The position numbers were made by a program, and so were the translations under genes. Of a DNA stretch of 64,000 nucleotides, positions 52,784-61,775 are shown one piece after another. The notes beneath the pieces are model-generated. The model did no database searches and was not told the DNA's origin. It saw only the letters and a program-made list of their open reading frames with translations. Position 1 is the first letter of the stretch; every line of letters begins with the position of its first letter. The stretch is from the NCBI RefSeq assembly GCF_000218545.1, contig NC_015671.1:620001-684000 (forward strand), written 5' to 3'. The stretch is from Cellulomonas gilvus ATCC 13127 (GTDB lineage Bacteria > Actinomycetota > Actinomycetes > Actinomycetales > Cellulomonadaceae).

Positions 52784-52909
52784 CGGACAAGGGTGCCCGC
52801 TCGACCCGAGAAAACCAACCCGCGTACTCGACTTTCCCCCGCGGCGCCCAGGACCTCCCCGGCGCTCCGCGCGCGGTCAGCGGACCGGGCGTGTGTGGGT
52901 GCCCGCTCG

Positions 52910-52915
52910 TAGACT
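52910..52915 (+). promoter_or_regulatory. -10 box of mfd
   Basis: TAGACT, predicting a leader of about 150 nt. The gap 52784-53072 otherwise holds the divergent TauE promoter and no gene. Confidence 0.4.
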
Positions 52916-53072
52916 GTGCGCGCACCCCGCGCCCGTGCGCAGGGCCGCCCGGAGACCCCGTCGCCGTCGGCCCCGCGGCCCGTTCGTCGGGGCGCTCGTG
53001 CTGCCCGGGACCGCTCCGGCCCCACCCCGCTCGCCCCGTCACCCCCGGTGACGACCCCGTCGTGAGGACCCC

Positions 53073-56000
53073 ATGGACCTGACCGGCCTCCTGCCCGCCC
53101 TGCTCGCCGACCCGGCCGCCGCCGCGGCCCTCGCCGCCCTGCCCGCGCGTGGCGAGGTGGACGTCGTCGGTCCCGCGGGCATCCGGCCGCCGCTGCTTGC
53201 CGCGCTGGCCGGCGCGGTCCCCGGCAGCCGCGGGCGCCCGCTGGTCGTGACCACCGCCACGGGACGCGACGCCGACGAGCTCGCGGACGCGCTGCGCTGC
53301 TACCTCCCGGACGACGACGTCGCGGTGCTCCCCGCGTGGGAGACGCTGCCGCACGAGCGCCTGTCGCCGCGCGCGGACACGGTCGCGCGGCGCCTCGCGG
53401 TGTTCCGCAGGCTTGCGCACCCCACACCCGAGCCGGGGCCCGCGGGGCCGATCCGCGTGCTGGTGGTCCCCGTGCGCGCGCTGCTGCAGCCGGTGGTCGA
53501 GGGACTCGGGGAGCTGCGACCCGTCGAGGTCGCGGTCGGCGACCGCGTCGACCTCGAGGAGCTCACGCACCGGCTGGTCGACGCGGCGTACTCACGCGTG
53601 GACATGGTCGAGAAGCGCGGCGAGTTCGCGGTGCGCGGCGGGATCCTGGACGTGTTCCCGCCCACCGAGTCCCACCCGCTGCGCGTCGAGCTGTGGGGCG
53701 AGGACGTCGAGGAGATCCGGTGGTTCTCGGTCGCGGACCAGCGTTCGCTCGAGGTCGCGGACCACGGGCTGTGGGCGCCGCCGTGCCGCGAGATCCTGCT
53801 GACCGACGCGGTGCGCGAGCGGGCCGCGGCGCTCGTGCCGCAGCTGCCCGGCGCGATCGACATGCTCGACAAGCTGGCCGCCGGGATCGCGGTCGAGGGC
53901 ATGGAGTCGCTCGCGCCCGCGCTCGTGGAGCGCATGGTCCCCGTGCTGGACCTGGTCCCCGACGACGCGCTGCTGGTGCTCGCGGACCCGGAGCGCATCC
54001 GCCGCCGCGCGCACGACCTGGTGGCGACCACGCAGGAGTTCCTCGAGGCCGCGTGGACGTCGGCCGCCGCGGGTGCCGCGACGCCGCTCGACCTGTCCGC
54101 CGCGTCGTTCGCGACGTTCGCCGAGGTGCGTGCGCTCGCCGCGGTGCGCGGCCTGGGCTGGTGGACGCTGTCGGGCTTCACGCTCGACGCGGGCGCGGAC
54201 GACGAGGGCGCGGACGCCCCGGTGCGCGAGACGGACGGGGTGGAGACGCTCGTCGTGGCCGCGCGGGACGTCGAGCGGTACCGCGGCGAGGTCGCGCGGG
54301 CCGTCGCCGACGTGCGCGCGCTCCAGCAGGCCGGGTGGCGCCTGCTCCTGGCGACCGAGGGCCACGGCCCGGCGCAGCGCATGGTCGAGCAGCTGCGTGC
54401 CGCGGACTGCCCCGCGCGGCTCGTCGCGACCATCGACCAGGAGCCCGAGGGCGGTGTCGTCCTCGTCACGCCCGCACCCGTGGGTCCGGGCTTCGTCGCC
54501 GAGGGCCTGCGGCTCGCGGTGCTGTCCGAGTCCGACCTCACGGGCCGCACGGGATCCTCGACGCGAGACATGCGACGCATGCCCTCGCGCCGGCGCAACG
54601 TCGTCGACCCCCTCGCGCTGCGCCCCGGGGACTTCGTGGTGCACGAGCAGCACGGCGTGGGCCGGTTCGTCGAGCTGGTGCAGCGCACGGTCGGCTCGGG
54701 CGCCTCGGCCGCCACGCGCGAGTACCTGGTCATCGAGTACGCGTCCAGCAAGCGCGGCCAGCCGGGGGACCGGCTGTACGTCCCGACGGACCAGCTCGAC
54801 CAGGTGACCAAGTACGTGGGCGGTGAGGCGCCGAGCCTCAACAAGATGGGCGGCACCGACTGGGCCAAGACCAAGGGCCGCGCGCGCAAGGCGGTCAAGG
54901 AGATCGCCTCGGAGCTGATCCGCCTGTACTCGGCGCGCATGGCCACGCCCGGGCACGCGTTCGGCCCGGACACGCCGTGGCAGCGCGAGCTCGAGGACGC
55001 GTTCGCGTACGTCGAGACGCCGGACCAGGCCGCGACGATCGACGAGGTCAAGGCCGACATGGAGAAGTCGATCCCGATGGACCGGCTGGTCTGCGGGGAC
55101 GTCGGGTACGGCAAGACCGAGATCGCGGTGCGCGCCGCGTTCAAGGCCGTGCAGGACGGCAAGCAGGTCGCGGTGCTGGTCCCGACGACCCTGCTGGTCC
55201 AGCAGCACCTCGACACGTTCACGGAGCGTTACTCGGCGTTCCCCGTGACGGTCAAGGCGCTGTCCCGGTTCCAGACCGCCAAGGAGAGCCAGGCGATCGT
55301 CGACGGGCTCGCGGACGGGTCCGTGGACATCGTGATCGGCACGCACCGCCTGATCACCGGCAACGTCCGGTTCAAGGACCTGGGCCTGGTGGTGATCGAC
55401 GAGGAGCAGCGGTTCGGCGTCGAGCACAAGGAGACGCTCAAGGCGCTGCGCACCAACGTGGACGTCCTGGCCATGAGCGCCACGCCCATCCCGCGCACGC
55501 TCGAGATGGCCGTGACGGGCATCCGGGAGATGTCGACGCTCGCGACCCCGCCCGAGGAGCGGCACCCCGTCCTGACGTTCGTCGGGGCGTACGAGGAGAA
55601 GCAGATCTCCGCCGCGATCCGCCGGGAGCTGCTGCGCGAGGGACAGGTGTTCTACGTGCACAACCGCGTCGAGTCGATCGAGCGGACGGCGTCGCGGCTC
55701 AACGAGCTGGTGCCCGAGGCCCGCATCGCGGTCGCGCACGGGAAGATGGGCGAGCACCAGCTCGAGCAGGTCATCGTCGACTTCTGGGAGAAGCGGTTCG
55801 ACGTGCTGGTCTGCACGACCATCGTCGAGACCGGCCTCGACATCTCCAACGCCAACACGCTGATCCTCGAGCGCGCGGACCTGCTGGGCCTGTCGCAGCT
55901 GCACCAGCTGCGGGGCCGCGTCGGCCGCGGGCGCGAGCGCGCCTACGCGTACTTCCTGTACCCGCCCGAGAAGCCCCTCACCGAGACCGCGCACGACCGT

Positions 56001-56687
56001 CTGCAGACCATCGCGGCCAACACCGACCTGGGTGCGGGCATGGCCGTGGCGATGAAGGACCTCGAGATCCGCGGCGCCGGCAACCTGCTGGGCGGCGAGC
56101 AGTCCGGGCATATCGAGGGCGTGGGCTTCGACCTGTACATCCGCATGGTCGGCGAGGCCGTCGCGTCCTTCCGCGACGACGTGCCCGAGGAGCTGCCCGA
56201 CGTCACGATCGAGCTGCCCGTCGACGCGCACATCCCGCACGACTACATCGCGCACGAGCGGCTGCGCCTCGAGGCGTACCGCAAGGTCGCGGTGGGTGCG
56301 GACGACGCCGCGCTCGCCGAGGTCCGCGCCGAGCTCGTCGACCGCTACGGCCCCGTGCCCGCCGCGGTGGACAACCTGTTCGAGGTCGCGCAGTTCCGCA
56401 ACCACGCGCGCTCGGCCGGGCTGACGGACATCACGGCGCAGGGCAAGTTCGTGCGCTTCGCCCCCGTCGAGCTGCCCGAGTCCGCGCAGCTGCGGCTCAA
56501 GCGCCTCTACCCGGGCTCGATCGTCAAGCCCGCGGTGCGCACCGCGCTCGTGCCGTTCCCGACGACCGCGCGCATCGGTGGCAAGCCCTTGCACGGGGCC
56601 GCTCTGCTCACCTGGTGCCGCCAGTTCATCGACGCGATCGTCCGGGGTGACGTCTCGACCGCCGCCCAGGTCGGCACCACCCGCTGA
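53073..56687 (+). CDS. mfd: Transcription-repair coupling factor
   Basis: Removes RNA polymerase stalled at DNA damage and recruits UvrA. The 1204-residue protein has the UvrB-homology module at the N-terminus (about 1-400; HERLSPRADTVARRL, YSRVDMVEKRGEFAVRGGIL in part), the RNA-polymerase-interacting domain (LRPGDFVVHEQHGVGRFV, about 515-532), and RecG-like motor domains with Walker A CGDVGYGKTEIA (about 673-684), DEEQRFG (about 775), SATPIPRT and QLRGRVGRGRERAYAYF. The C-terminal TRCF domain ends near residue 1190. ATG with GAGGA upstream. It is followed by two dispersed repeat units and a convergent regulator. Confidence 0.97.
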   Translation: MDLTGLLPALLADPAAAAALAALPARGEVDVVGPAGIRPPLLAALAGAVPGSRGRPLVVTTATGRDADELADALRCYLPDDDVAVLPAWETLPHERLSPRADTVARRLAVFRRLAHPTPEPGPAGPIRVLVVPVRALLQPVVEGLGELRPVEVAVGDRVDLEELTHRLVDAAYSRVDMVEKRGEFAVRGGILDVFPPTESHPLRVELWGEDVEEIRWFSVADQRSLEVADHGLWAPPCREILLTDAVRERAAALVPQLPGAIDMLDKLAAGIAVEGMESLAPALVERMVPVLDLVPDDALLVLADPERIRRRAHDLVATTQEFLEAAWTSAAAGAATPLDLSAASFATFAEVRALAAVRGLGWWTLSGFTLDAGADDEGADAPVRETDGVETLVVAARDVERYRGEVARAVADVRALQQAGWRLLLATEGHGPAQRMVEQLRAADCPARLVATIDQEPEGGVVLVTPAPVGPGFVAEGLRLAVLSESDLTGRTGSSTRDMRRMPSRRRNVVDPLALRPGDFVVHEQHGVGRFVELVQRTVGSGASAATREYLVIEYASSKRGQPGDRLYVPTDQLDQVTKYVGGEAPSLNKMGGTDWAKTKGRARKAVKEIASELIRLYSARMATPGHAFGPDTPWQRELEDAFAYVETPDQAATIDEVKADMEKSIPMDRLVCGDVGYGKTEIAVRAAFKAVQDGKQVAVLVPTTLLVQQHLDTFTERYSAFPVTVKALSRFQTAKESQAIVDGLADGSVDIVIGTHRLITGNVRFKDLGLVVIDEEQRFGVEHKETLKALRTNVDVLAMSATPIPRTLEMAVTGIREMSTLATPPEERHPVLTFVGAYEEKQISAAIRRELLREGQVFYVHNRVESIERTASRLNELVPEARIAVAHGKMGEHQLEQVIVDFWEKRFDVLVCTTIVETGLDISNANTLILERADLLGLSQLHQLRGRVGRGRERAYAYFLYPPEKPLTETAHDRLQTIAANTDLGAGMAVAMKDLEIRGAGNLLGGEQSGHIEGVGFDLYIRMVGEAVASFRDDVPEELPDVTIELPVDAHIPHDYIAHERLRLEAYRKVAVGADDAALAEVRAELVDRYGPVPAAVDNLFEVAQFRNHARSAGLTDITAQGKFVRFAPVELPESAQLRLKRLYPGSIVKPAVRTALVPFPTTARIGGKPLHGAALLTWCRQFIDAIVRGDVSTAAQVGTTR

Positions 56688-56720
56688 CCCCCCACCCACC
56701 CCCGCCCCCCACACCCACCC

Positions 56721-56750
56721 GCCGAACTGGTAGTTATCCGCCAGGTCGAC
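56721..56750 (+). repeat. 30-nt dispersed repeat, copy 5
   Basis: GCCGAACTGG and CCAGGTCGAC around TAGTTATCCG, 34 nt after the mfd stop. It is preceded by CCCACCC, as are copies 3 and 6. Confidence 0.8.
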
Positions 56751-56794
56751 GGGAGGGGATGCGGCCGTGCACGGCTTCCCGACGGGCCCCACCC

Positions 56795-56824
56795 GCCGAA
56801 CTGGTCGTCATCCGCCAGGTCGAC
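56795..56824 (+). repeat. 30-nt dispersed repeat, copy 6
   Basis: Same arms as copy 5 with loop TCGTCATCCG. Copies 5 and 6 are 74 nt apart start to start, in the gap between convergent mfd and the XRE regulator. Confidence 0.8.
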
Positions 56825-56869
56825 CGAGGGGATGCGCCCGAGCAGGGCGGTGGGCGGGGACGCAGCGCG

Positions 56870-57715
56870 TCAGGGGGCGGGTGTGCTCTGGCGGGGGGCC
56901 AGGACGGTCAGGAGCGCGAGCTTGTCGGAGTCGGGCGTGCCGGGCGTCGCCGTGAAGACGAGCAGGCGCTGGCCCGTGTCGGTGTCGAGCAGGGTCTGGC
57001 AGTCGACGGTCAGCGTGCCGAGATCGGGGTGCTGCATCCGCTTGGTGCGCGCGTGCTTGTCGTCGACCCGGTGCTGGGCCCAGAGCGTGGCGAACTCGTC
57101 GCTGCGGGCCAGCAAAGCCTCTACCACCCGGTGCGCACGCGAGCCGGCACCGCCACGCGCGTACGCCGCCCGCAGCTCGGCGACGAACGTCGCGGCGCGC
57201 TCGTCGTGGTCCTCGGGCGGGTACACGTCGCGCGACGACGGGTCGGTGAACCAGCGGAACACGGTGGAGCGGTCGAGACCCGTGAAGCGGGTCTGGTCGC
57301 CGAGCAGCGCCATCGCGGCGGGCGTCTGCACCAGCGTCTCGCCGGTCTCGGTGACGACCATCGCGGGCGTGTCGTGCAGGCGGTCGACGATGCGCAGCAC
57401 CGCGGGCGCGACGTGGTCGGCCCGGGCCGCGCGGTCGGGTGCGTGGTGACCCGCGAGCCGGAACAGGTGGTCGCGCTCGGCGAGCGTGAGGTGGAGCCCG
57501 CGGGCGATCGCGCCGAGCATCGGCTCCGACGGCTGCGGGCCGCGGCCCTGCTCGAGCCGGCCGTAGTAGTCGGCCGACATGCCGCACAGCGCGGCCACCT
57601 CCTCGCGGCGCAGCCCGGCCGTGCGCCGTCGCGATCCGCGCGGCAGGCCCACGTCCTCGGGCTGCAGCGCGGCGCGTCGGGCCCGCAGGAAGTCGGCGAG
57701 CTGGGGTCGGTCCAT
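56870..57715 (-). CDS. XRE family regulator with MmyB-like ligand domain
   Basis: A 281-residue regulator. Residues about 8-80 are a helix-turn-helix: LADFLRARRAAL, GLRREEVAALCGMSADYYGRLEQGRG. Residues about 105-270 match the MmyB-like domain (PAMVVTETGETLVQTPAAMALLG, FRWFTDPSSRDVYP, RVVEALLARSDEFATLWAQH), a PAS-like pocket that binds fatty acids in studied homologues. This class typically controls a divergent short-chain dehydrogenase, and one lies 141 nt away with a clear inverted repeat between them. Confidence 0.88.
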   Translation of the reverse strand: MDRPQLADFLRARRAALQPEDVGLPRGSRRRTAGLRREEVAALCGMSADYYGRLEQGRGPQPSEPMLGAIARGLHLTLAERDHLFRLAGHHAPDRAARADHVAPAVLRIVDRLHDTPAMVVTETGETLVQTPAAMALLGDQTRFTGLDRSTVFRWFTDPSSRDVYPPEDHDERAATFVAELRAAYARGGAGSRAHRVVEALLARSDEFATLWAQHRVDDKHARTKRMQHPDLGTLTVDCQTLLDTDTGQRLLVFTATPGTPDSDKLALLTVLAPRQSTPAP

Positions 57716-57747
57716 GCCTGCATCGTCGCCCGTGCGGCGGGCGGGAG

Positions 57748-57768
57748 CCAGGGATCGCGGATCCCTGG
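57748..57768. promoter_or_regulatory. Operator between the XRE/MmyB regulator and the reductase
   Basis: CCAGGGATC-GCG-GATCCCTGG, a perfect 9-bp inverted repeat with a 3-nt spacer, 33 nt upstream of the regulator's ATG. Confidence 0.75.
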
Positions 57769-57855
57769 ACAGGTGCGGCCTGGATGCGTCCGCGGGCCCG
57801 CCTCAGGGTGGATCCACGACGCCCGGTCCGCGGGCGGCAGGACGGAGGGACGCAC

Positions 57856-58611
57856 ATGACTCGCACCGCACTCGTCACGGGTGGTTCACGGGGGCTCGGC
57901 CGGGCGACCGCGCTCGCGCTCGCGGCCGACGGAGCGGACGTCGTGGTGACGTACGTGCGCGGGGCCGCCGCGGCCGACGAGGTCGTGACGATGCTCGAGC
58001 AGGGCGGCGGCCGGGCCGCGGCGCTCGAGCTCGACACATCCGCCCCGGAGACGTTCGCGGCGTTCGCGGCAGCGCTGGGCTCCGTGCTGGACGGGTGGGG
58101 CGCGCCCGGGCTCGACGTGCTCGTCAACAACGCGGGCGTCGCGGGTTCCACGCCGCTGGGTGGCACCACGGCCGCGGCCGTCGACGCGCTGTACGCGGTC
58201 CACGTGCGTGGGCCCGTGCTGCTCACGCAGGAGCTCGCCCCGCTGCTCGTCGACGGCGGGCACGTGCTCAACGTGTCCAGCGGGCTCACGCGGTTCGTCG
58301 GCGCTCCCGCGTACAGCGTGTACGCGGCCATGAAGGGTGCGGTCGAGGTGTGGACGCGCTACCTGGCCAAGGAGCTCGGGCCGCGGCGGATCGCGGTCAA
58401 CACGATCGCGCCCGGGGCGACGTCCACCGACTTCGCGGGCGGCGTCATCCGGGACGACGAGCGCTACCGCGCGATGATCGAGGGTGCGAGCGCGATGGGC
58501 CGCGTGGGGGAGCCCGACGACGTCGGCCGGGCCGCCGCGGCGATCGTCTCGTCGTCGCTCTCCTGGGCCACGGGCCAGCGCATCGAGGCGTCCGGCGGCC
58601 AGTCGCTGTGA
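57856..58611 (+). CDS. Short-chain dehydrogenase/reductase
   Basis: A 251-residue classical SDR. NAD(P)-binding TGGSRGLGRATALAL, the NNAG motif as LVNNAGVAG, catalytic S in NVSSGLTRF, and YxxxK as YSVYAAMKG, followed by NTIAPGATSTDFAGG. The cofactor-binding R in GGSRG suggests NADPH. Strictly, in the catalytic motif Y and K are five residues apart in the string YSVYAAMK, with Y at VYAAMK the usual one. Shine-Dalgarno GACGGAGGGA. Substrate unknown; homologues next to MmyB-type regulators reduce quinones or carbonyls. Confidence 0.92.
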   Translation: MTRTALVTGGSRGLGRATALALAADGADVVVTYVRGAAAADEVVTMLEQGGGRAAALELDTSAPETFAAFAAALGSVLDGWGAPGLDVLVNNAGVAGSTPLGGTTAAAVDALYAVHVRGPVLLTQELAPLLVDGGHVLNVSSGLTRFVGAPAYSVYAAMKGAVEVWTRYLAKELGPRRIAVNTIAPGATSTDFAGGVIRDDERYRAMIEGASAMGRVGEPDDVGRAAAAIVSSSLSWATGQRIEASGGQSL

Positions 58612-58674
58612 CGGGCCACCGGGCGCGCGGTTGGGCAGGCGACGGCTGCGCGCTCCGGGCTCGAGGAGCCGTGA

Positions 58675-58703
58675 TTGACCTGTCGAACCCCCCTCCCTAG
58701 GGT
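58675..58703 (+). promoter_or_regulatory. Promoter of ABC cassette 2
   Basis: TTGACC (58675-58680) and TAGGGT (58698-58703) are exactly 17 nt apart, the best -35/-10 pair in the window. The predicted leader runs about 250 nt to the ATPase ATG and contains a possible small gene. Confidence 0.65.
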
Positions 58704-58775
58704 CCTGCTGCGGGAGCGATCCCACGGGCGCCACGACGACGTGGTCCGCTCACCCAGGGGGACAGGGGCAGGATC

Positions 58776-58964
58776 ATGGCAAAGCCGTGCCAGGACGACG
58801 ACGTCGTCACCCGGCGATCCGGGGCCAGGCGCGGTCGACGAGACCCGCGCCGACGCGCCACCGGTGACGTGACGCGCGTCGGCCGGGGCTGCGGTGACGT
58901 CCGCGCTCCTGCAGCCCGGCCGGCGTGCAGGGACCGGCGGATGGGCGACAAGGGGGTGCGCTGA
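58776..58964 (+). CDS. Possible small basic protein upstream of ABC cassette 2
   Basis: A 62-residue reading frame starting MAKPCQDDDVVTRRSGARRG, preceded by GGGGCAGGATC. It is rich in Arg and has four cysteines (C5 and three further on). Its TGA overlaps the ATG of the ABC ATPase. Third-position GC is lower than in neighbouring genes, which weakens the case. If real, it could be a leader peptide or a substrate of the transporter; cassette 1 has no equivalent. Confidence 0.25.
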   Translation: MAKPCQDDDVVTRRSGARRGRRDPRRRATGDVTRVGRGCGDVRAPAARPACRDRRMGDKGVR

Positions 58965-59689
58965 TGATGCTGTCGTTGCGCGAGGTGGAGGCCACTGCGG
59001 GCAGGTTCCAGCTCGGCCCGGTGTCCGCGGAGCTGGGGACCGGGGTCACAGCGCTGCTGGGCGCGAACGGTGCCGGAAAGTCCACGTTGATGAAGGTGAT
59101 GGTGGGCGTGCTGCCGGCCAGGCGAGGGTCCGTCACCGTGCGGTCGGGTGCGTCGGGGGAGTACTCGCGGCCGGGGTACCTCCCGCAGGACTTCGATGCG
59201 CCCCGGAACACCCCGGTCGCCGACTACCTCGGGTTCGTCGGCTGGTGCCGTGCGTCACGCTCGAGGCCCGTGACCGACGAGGAGATCCACGGTGTCCTGG
59301 GCGCGGTCGGGCTGAGCGACCGCGCGCGGTCACCGTTCGGCAGGTTGTCCGGTGGCATGCGCCGCAGGGTTGGCGTCGCGCAGGCGATGCTCGGCGCGCC
59401 CGCGGTGATGGTGCTGGACGAACCGACGGTCGGACTGGACCCGGTGCAGCGGAGTGACCTGCGTGCGCTCGTGGTCGACCTCGCACGCGAGCGCGCCGTC
59501 ATCGTCTCGACGCATCTCGCGGAGGACGTCGCGGCAGTCGCGGACCGCGTGCTCATCCTCGCGGACGGCCGTCAGGTCTTCGCCGGCACGACTGCCGAGC
59601 TGGCCGCGCGAGGCGGGGCGTCCACCGTCTCGTCGGAGACGGTGGAACGCGGCTTCCTGGCCGTGGTCCGCGCCGAGGGCACACCGTGA
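58964..59689 (+). CDS. ABC transporter ATP-binding protein (cassette 2, gene 1)
   Basis: A 241-residue ATPase, paralogue of the one at 18842. Walker A GANGAGKST (33-41), PGYLPQDFDAPRNTPVADYL, signature LSGGMRRRVGVAQ, Walker B AVMVLDEPTVGLDPVQR, H-loop VIVSTHLAEDVAAVADRVLIL. Both paralogues use LSGGM in place of LSGGQ and share the PQDF-APR segment after the Q-loop. ATG at 58964 (followed by a second ATG) has AGGGGG upstream. Its stop overlaps gene 2 (GTGA). Confidence 0.9.
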   Translation: MMLSLREVEATAGRFQLGPVSAELGTGVTALLGANGAGKSTLMKVMVGVLPARRGSVTVRSGASGEYSRPGYLPQDFDAPRNTPVADYLGFVGWCRASRSRPVTDEEIHGVLGAVGLSDRARSPFGRLSGGMRRRVGVAQAMLGAPAVMVLDEPTVGLDPVQRSDLRALVVDLARERAVIVSTHLAEDVAAVADRVLILADGRQVFAGTTAELAARGGASTVSSETVERGFLAVVRAEGTP

Positions 59690-61047
59690 TCGCCGAGGCG
59701 GCGCCGGCTCCGCCGTCGAGCCCGTACGCCGGGCTCGCACCCGCTCCGGGGACCGGGTCTGCCCGGTCGTGGTGGCACGTCGTGCGCTTCGTCGCGCGGC
59801 ATGGGCTCCTGCGCTGGGTGGCGCTGGGGATCTGCCTGATCAACGCAGGTGTCCTCACGATGCGCGGCGCCCCATGGCGCGGAGACCTGACGTGGCTGAT
59901 CGACTTCGTCCCGATCGGTCTTCTGGCGGTCGGACCGGTGGTCGCCGGTGCCGCGGCACTCGACATGGCCCGGTTCGGCGAGGGTGCGCGGCACGTCGAG
60001 GGGATGCGGTTCTGGCGTTCTCCGGCGGCAGCCGTCACCTACGCGTACACCATCGTCGCGGGCGGCGCCTACGTCCTGACGATCGTGGTCGGCGCGGCGG
60101 TGGTGCCACCGGTGCACGTCGACCGGTTCGCCTGGCTCGCCGTCCTGGCGCAGGTGCTCATGCTCGCGTTGTTCACGGCAGTCGGGACTCTCCTCGGGCG
60201 GGCGGTGAGCGCGGTGCTCGCGGGCATCCTCGCGGCGGTCGCGGTGCTCGCACTGGTCTTCCTCACCTCGAGCCGAGTCGAGAGCGGCGTCGCCCTGCTG
60301 TATGCGGGCGGGTCCCTCGTCCCCCGGGTGGGACGAGGGTTCGACGGCGGTTATCTCGCGGTGCAGGCGCTGCTGCTCGCGGCCATGGTGACGGCATGCC
60401 TGGTGATCCGCCCCGGGATCGCGCGCGCGGGGCGCATCCGCGCCGCGGAGTGGGCGGTGGTGCTCACCGCCGGCTCCCTCGTCGTGGTGGCCGGACAGGC
60501 GGGGCCCGACGACCGGTTGGCCCGGACGAACGCGCGGCCGACCGACTGTGCACCCGTCGCAGGCGTGACGGTCTGCATGTTCCCCGAGCACCGCAGGGTG
60601 GCGGGCGAGGTGCGACGTGAGCTCGGAGTGGTTCTCGAGGCTGCCCGCACCCACGGCTACGCGGCGCTCGTGCCCGCGCGCGTGGAGGAGGCGAGCGCCT
60701 CGTACAGCCCTGGAGGACCCGGGACGGCGGCCATTCGTGTCGAGGCGGAGCTGGAGGGCCAGGCGCCGTCGGACGAGGGGCTCGTGCTCGGACTCGTCGA
60801 GCCGACCCACTGCACACCGTGGGACCTCCCCGTGGCGGAGGCGGCGGTCAGCGGCGCTGAGCTCTCGGAGGAGTACTTCGCCGACCTCGACCGCCTCGTC
60901 GGGACCTGGCTCGCCCTGGTCGACCCGGACGCGGTCGTCGCGGGCGCGGGTGATCCCGGCCCGCCGCTCCTGGCTCCGCAGGAGGCGGCGCGCGTGATGG
61001 AGCAGTTCCGGACGTGCACCTACGACTTCCTGGCAGGGCCGGGGTGA
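59686..61047 (+). CDS. ABC cassette 2 membrane protein with four-cysteine ectodomain
   Basis: A 453-residue protein, paralogue of the one at 19588. Hydrophobic segments in residues 38-275 (for example LRWVALGICLINAGVLT, WLAVLAQVLMLALFTAVGTLLG) and the last helix AEWAVVLTAGSLVVVAG precede a soluble domain with C288, C297, C376 and C444. Shared motifs with cassette 1: PTDC/PDSC, GVTVC/GVETC, HRRVAGE/HQRVAAE, PARVEEAS/PARAAEAS, PTHC/PVHC, DLDRLVGTW/DLDALTVTW and FRTCTY. Function unknown; presumably a transporter subunit with an external sensing or binding domain. Confidence 0.75.
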   Translation: MIAEAAPAPPSSPYAGLAPAPGTGSARSWWHVVRFVARHGLLRWVALGICLINAGVLTMRGAPWRGDLTWLIDFVPIGLLAVGPVVAGAAALDMARFGEGARHVEGMRFWRSPAAAVTYAYTIVAGGAYVLTIVVGAAVVPPVHVDRFAWLAVLAQVLMLALFTAVGTLLGRAVSAVLAGILAAVAVLALVFLTSSRVESGVALLYAGGSLVPRVGRGFDGGYLAVQALLLAAMVTACLVIRPGIARAGRIRAAEWAVVLTAGSLVVVAGQAGPDDRLARTNARPTDCAPVAGVTVCMFPEHRRVAGEVRRELGVVLEAARTHGYAALVPARVEEASASYSPGGPGTAAIRVEAELEGQAPSDEGLVLGLVEPTHCTPWDLPVAEAAVSGAELSEEYFADLDRLVGTWLALVDPDAVVAGAGDPGPPLLAPQEAARVMEQFRTCTYDFLAGPG

Positions 61048-61775
61048 CGGGAGCCCCGACCAGGTTGCCGCTGACGGTATGGGTGCTGCTGCGGGCGACC
61101 GGATGGCTCTCGACGCTGCCGCTGCTCGCGCTCGCGGCCGCGATCACGCTGATCTTCCCCGACGGGGAGATCAGCCGGCTCGGCCCGTTCCCCCTGATGC
61201 CGACGCTCCGTGTCCTGGTGATCGTCCCGGTCCTGCTCGGCGTGGCCGTGGGCGTCGCGCATGCGACCGCCCGCACGCCCGTCGTCTTCCGGAACGGCCG
61301 GGTGCTGGGTGCGAGGGCGATCTCGTACGCCGTCACGTCCGCGCTCGCCGCCGCGATCGTCCTCCTGGGTACGAGTGTGGGGCCCGACGTCGCGGCCGGG
61401 GCGAGCATCAGGAACCTGCTGCTGATGAGCGGCTTGTGTGCGGGGACGGCCGCTCTGGCCGGCGTCGTCTACGCGTTCGTCCCCGGGGTGCTCGCTTTCG
61501 CCGCCGCGGTGCTCTCCGGACCCGGGGAGTCGGACTGGACACCGTGGGCGCTGCTGTTCCGGGAGTCGGCGTCTGGGGCACAGCTGGTGGTGGCCTCAGC
61601 GGTCGCCGTCGCCGGTGTCGGCCTCGCGGTGCTCGATCCGCGCAGCCCCGGGTACCTGCGTGACCGCGGCTTGCATGCGGTGGTCGGCCCGCCCGGCGTG
61701 AGTTCCGGGCGAGCCGACCACCGGCCAGGTGTCAGGGGCGGTCGACGAGGTGCTGGGCGTAGGCCGGGACGGTGA
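61044..61775 (+). CDS. ABC cassette 2 second membrane protein
   Basis: A 243-residue protein with about six membrane segments (VWVLLRATGWLSTLPLLALAA, LRVLVIVPVLLGVAVGVAHA, ISYAVTSALAAAIVLLGTSV, GLCAGTAALAGVVYAFVPG, LVVASAVAVAGVGLAVLDP), paralogue of 20898. The GTG at 61044 overlaps the gene 2 stop (GTGA); a GTG at 61014 inside the FRTCTY codons, the position used in cassette 1, would add 10 residues. The last 35 residues after LDPRSPGYL run into the convergent aceB gene (44-nt overlap) and look unconserved. Confidence 0.7.
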   Translation: MTGAPTRLPLTVWVLLRATGWLSTLPLLALAAAITLIFPDGEISRLGPFPLMPTLRVLVIVPVLLGVAVGVAHATARTPVVFRNGRVLGARAISYAVTSALAAAIVLLGTSVGPDVAAGASIRNLLLMSGLCAGTAALAGVVYAFVPGVLAFAAAVLSGPGESDWTPWALLFRESASGAQLVVASAVAVAGVGLAVLDPRSPGYLRDRGLHAVVGPPGVSSGRADHRPGVRGGRRGAGRRPGR

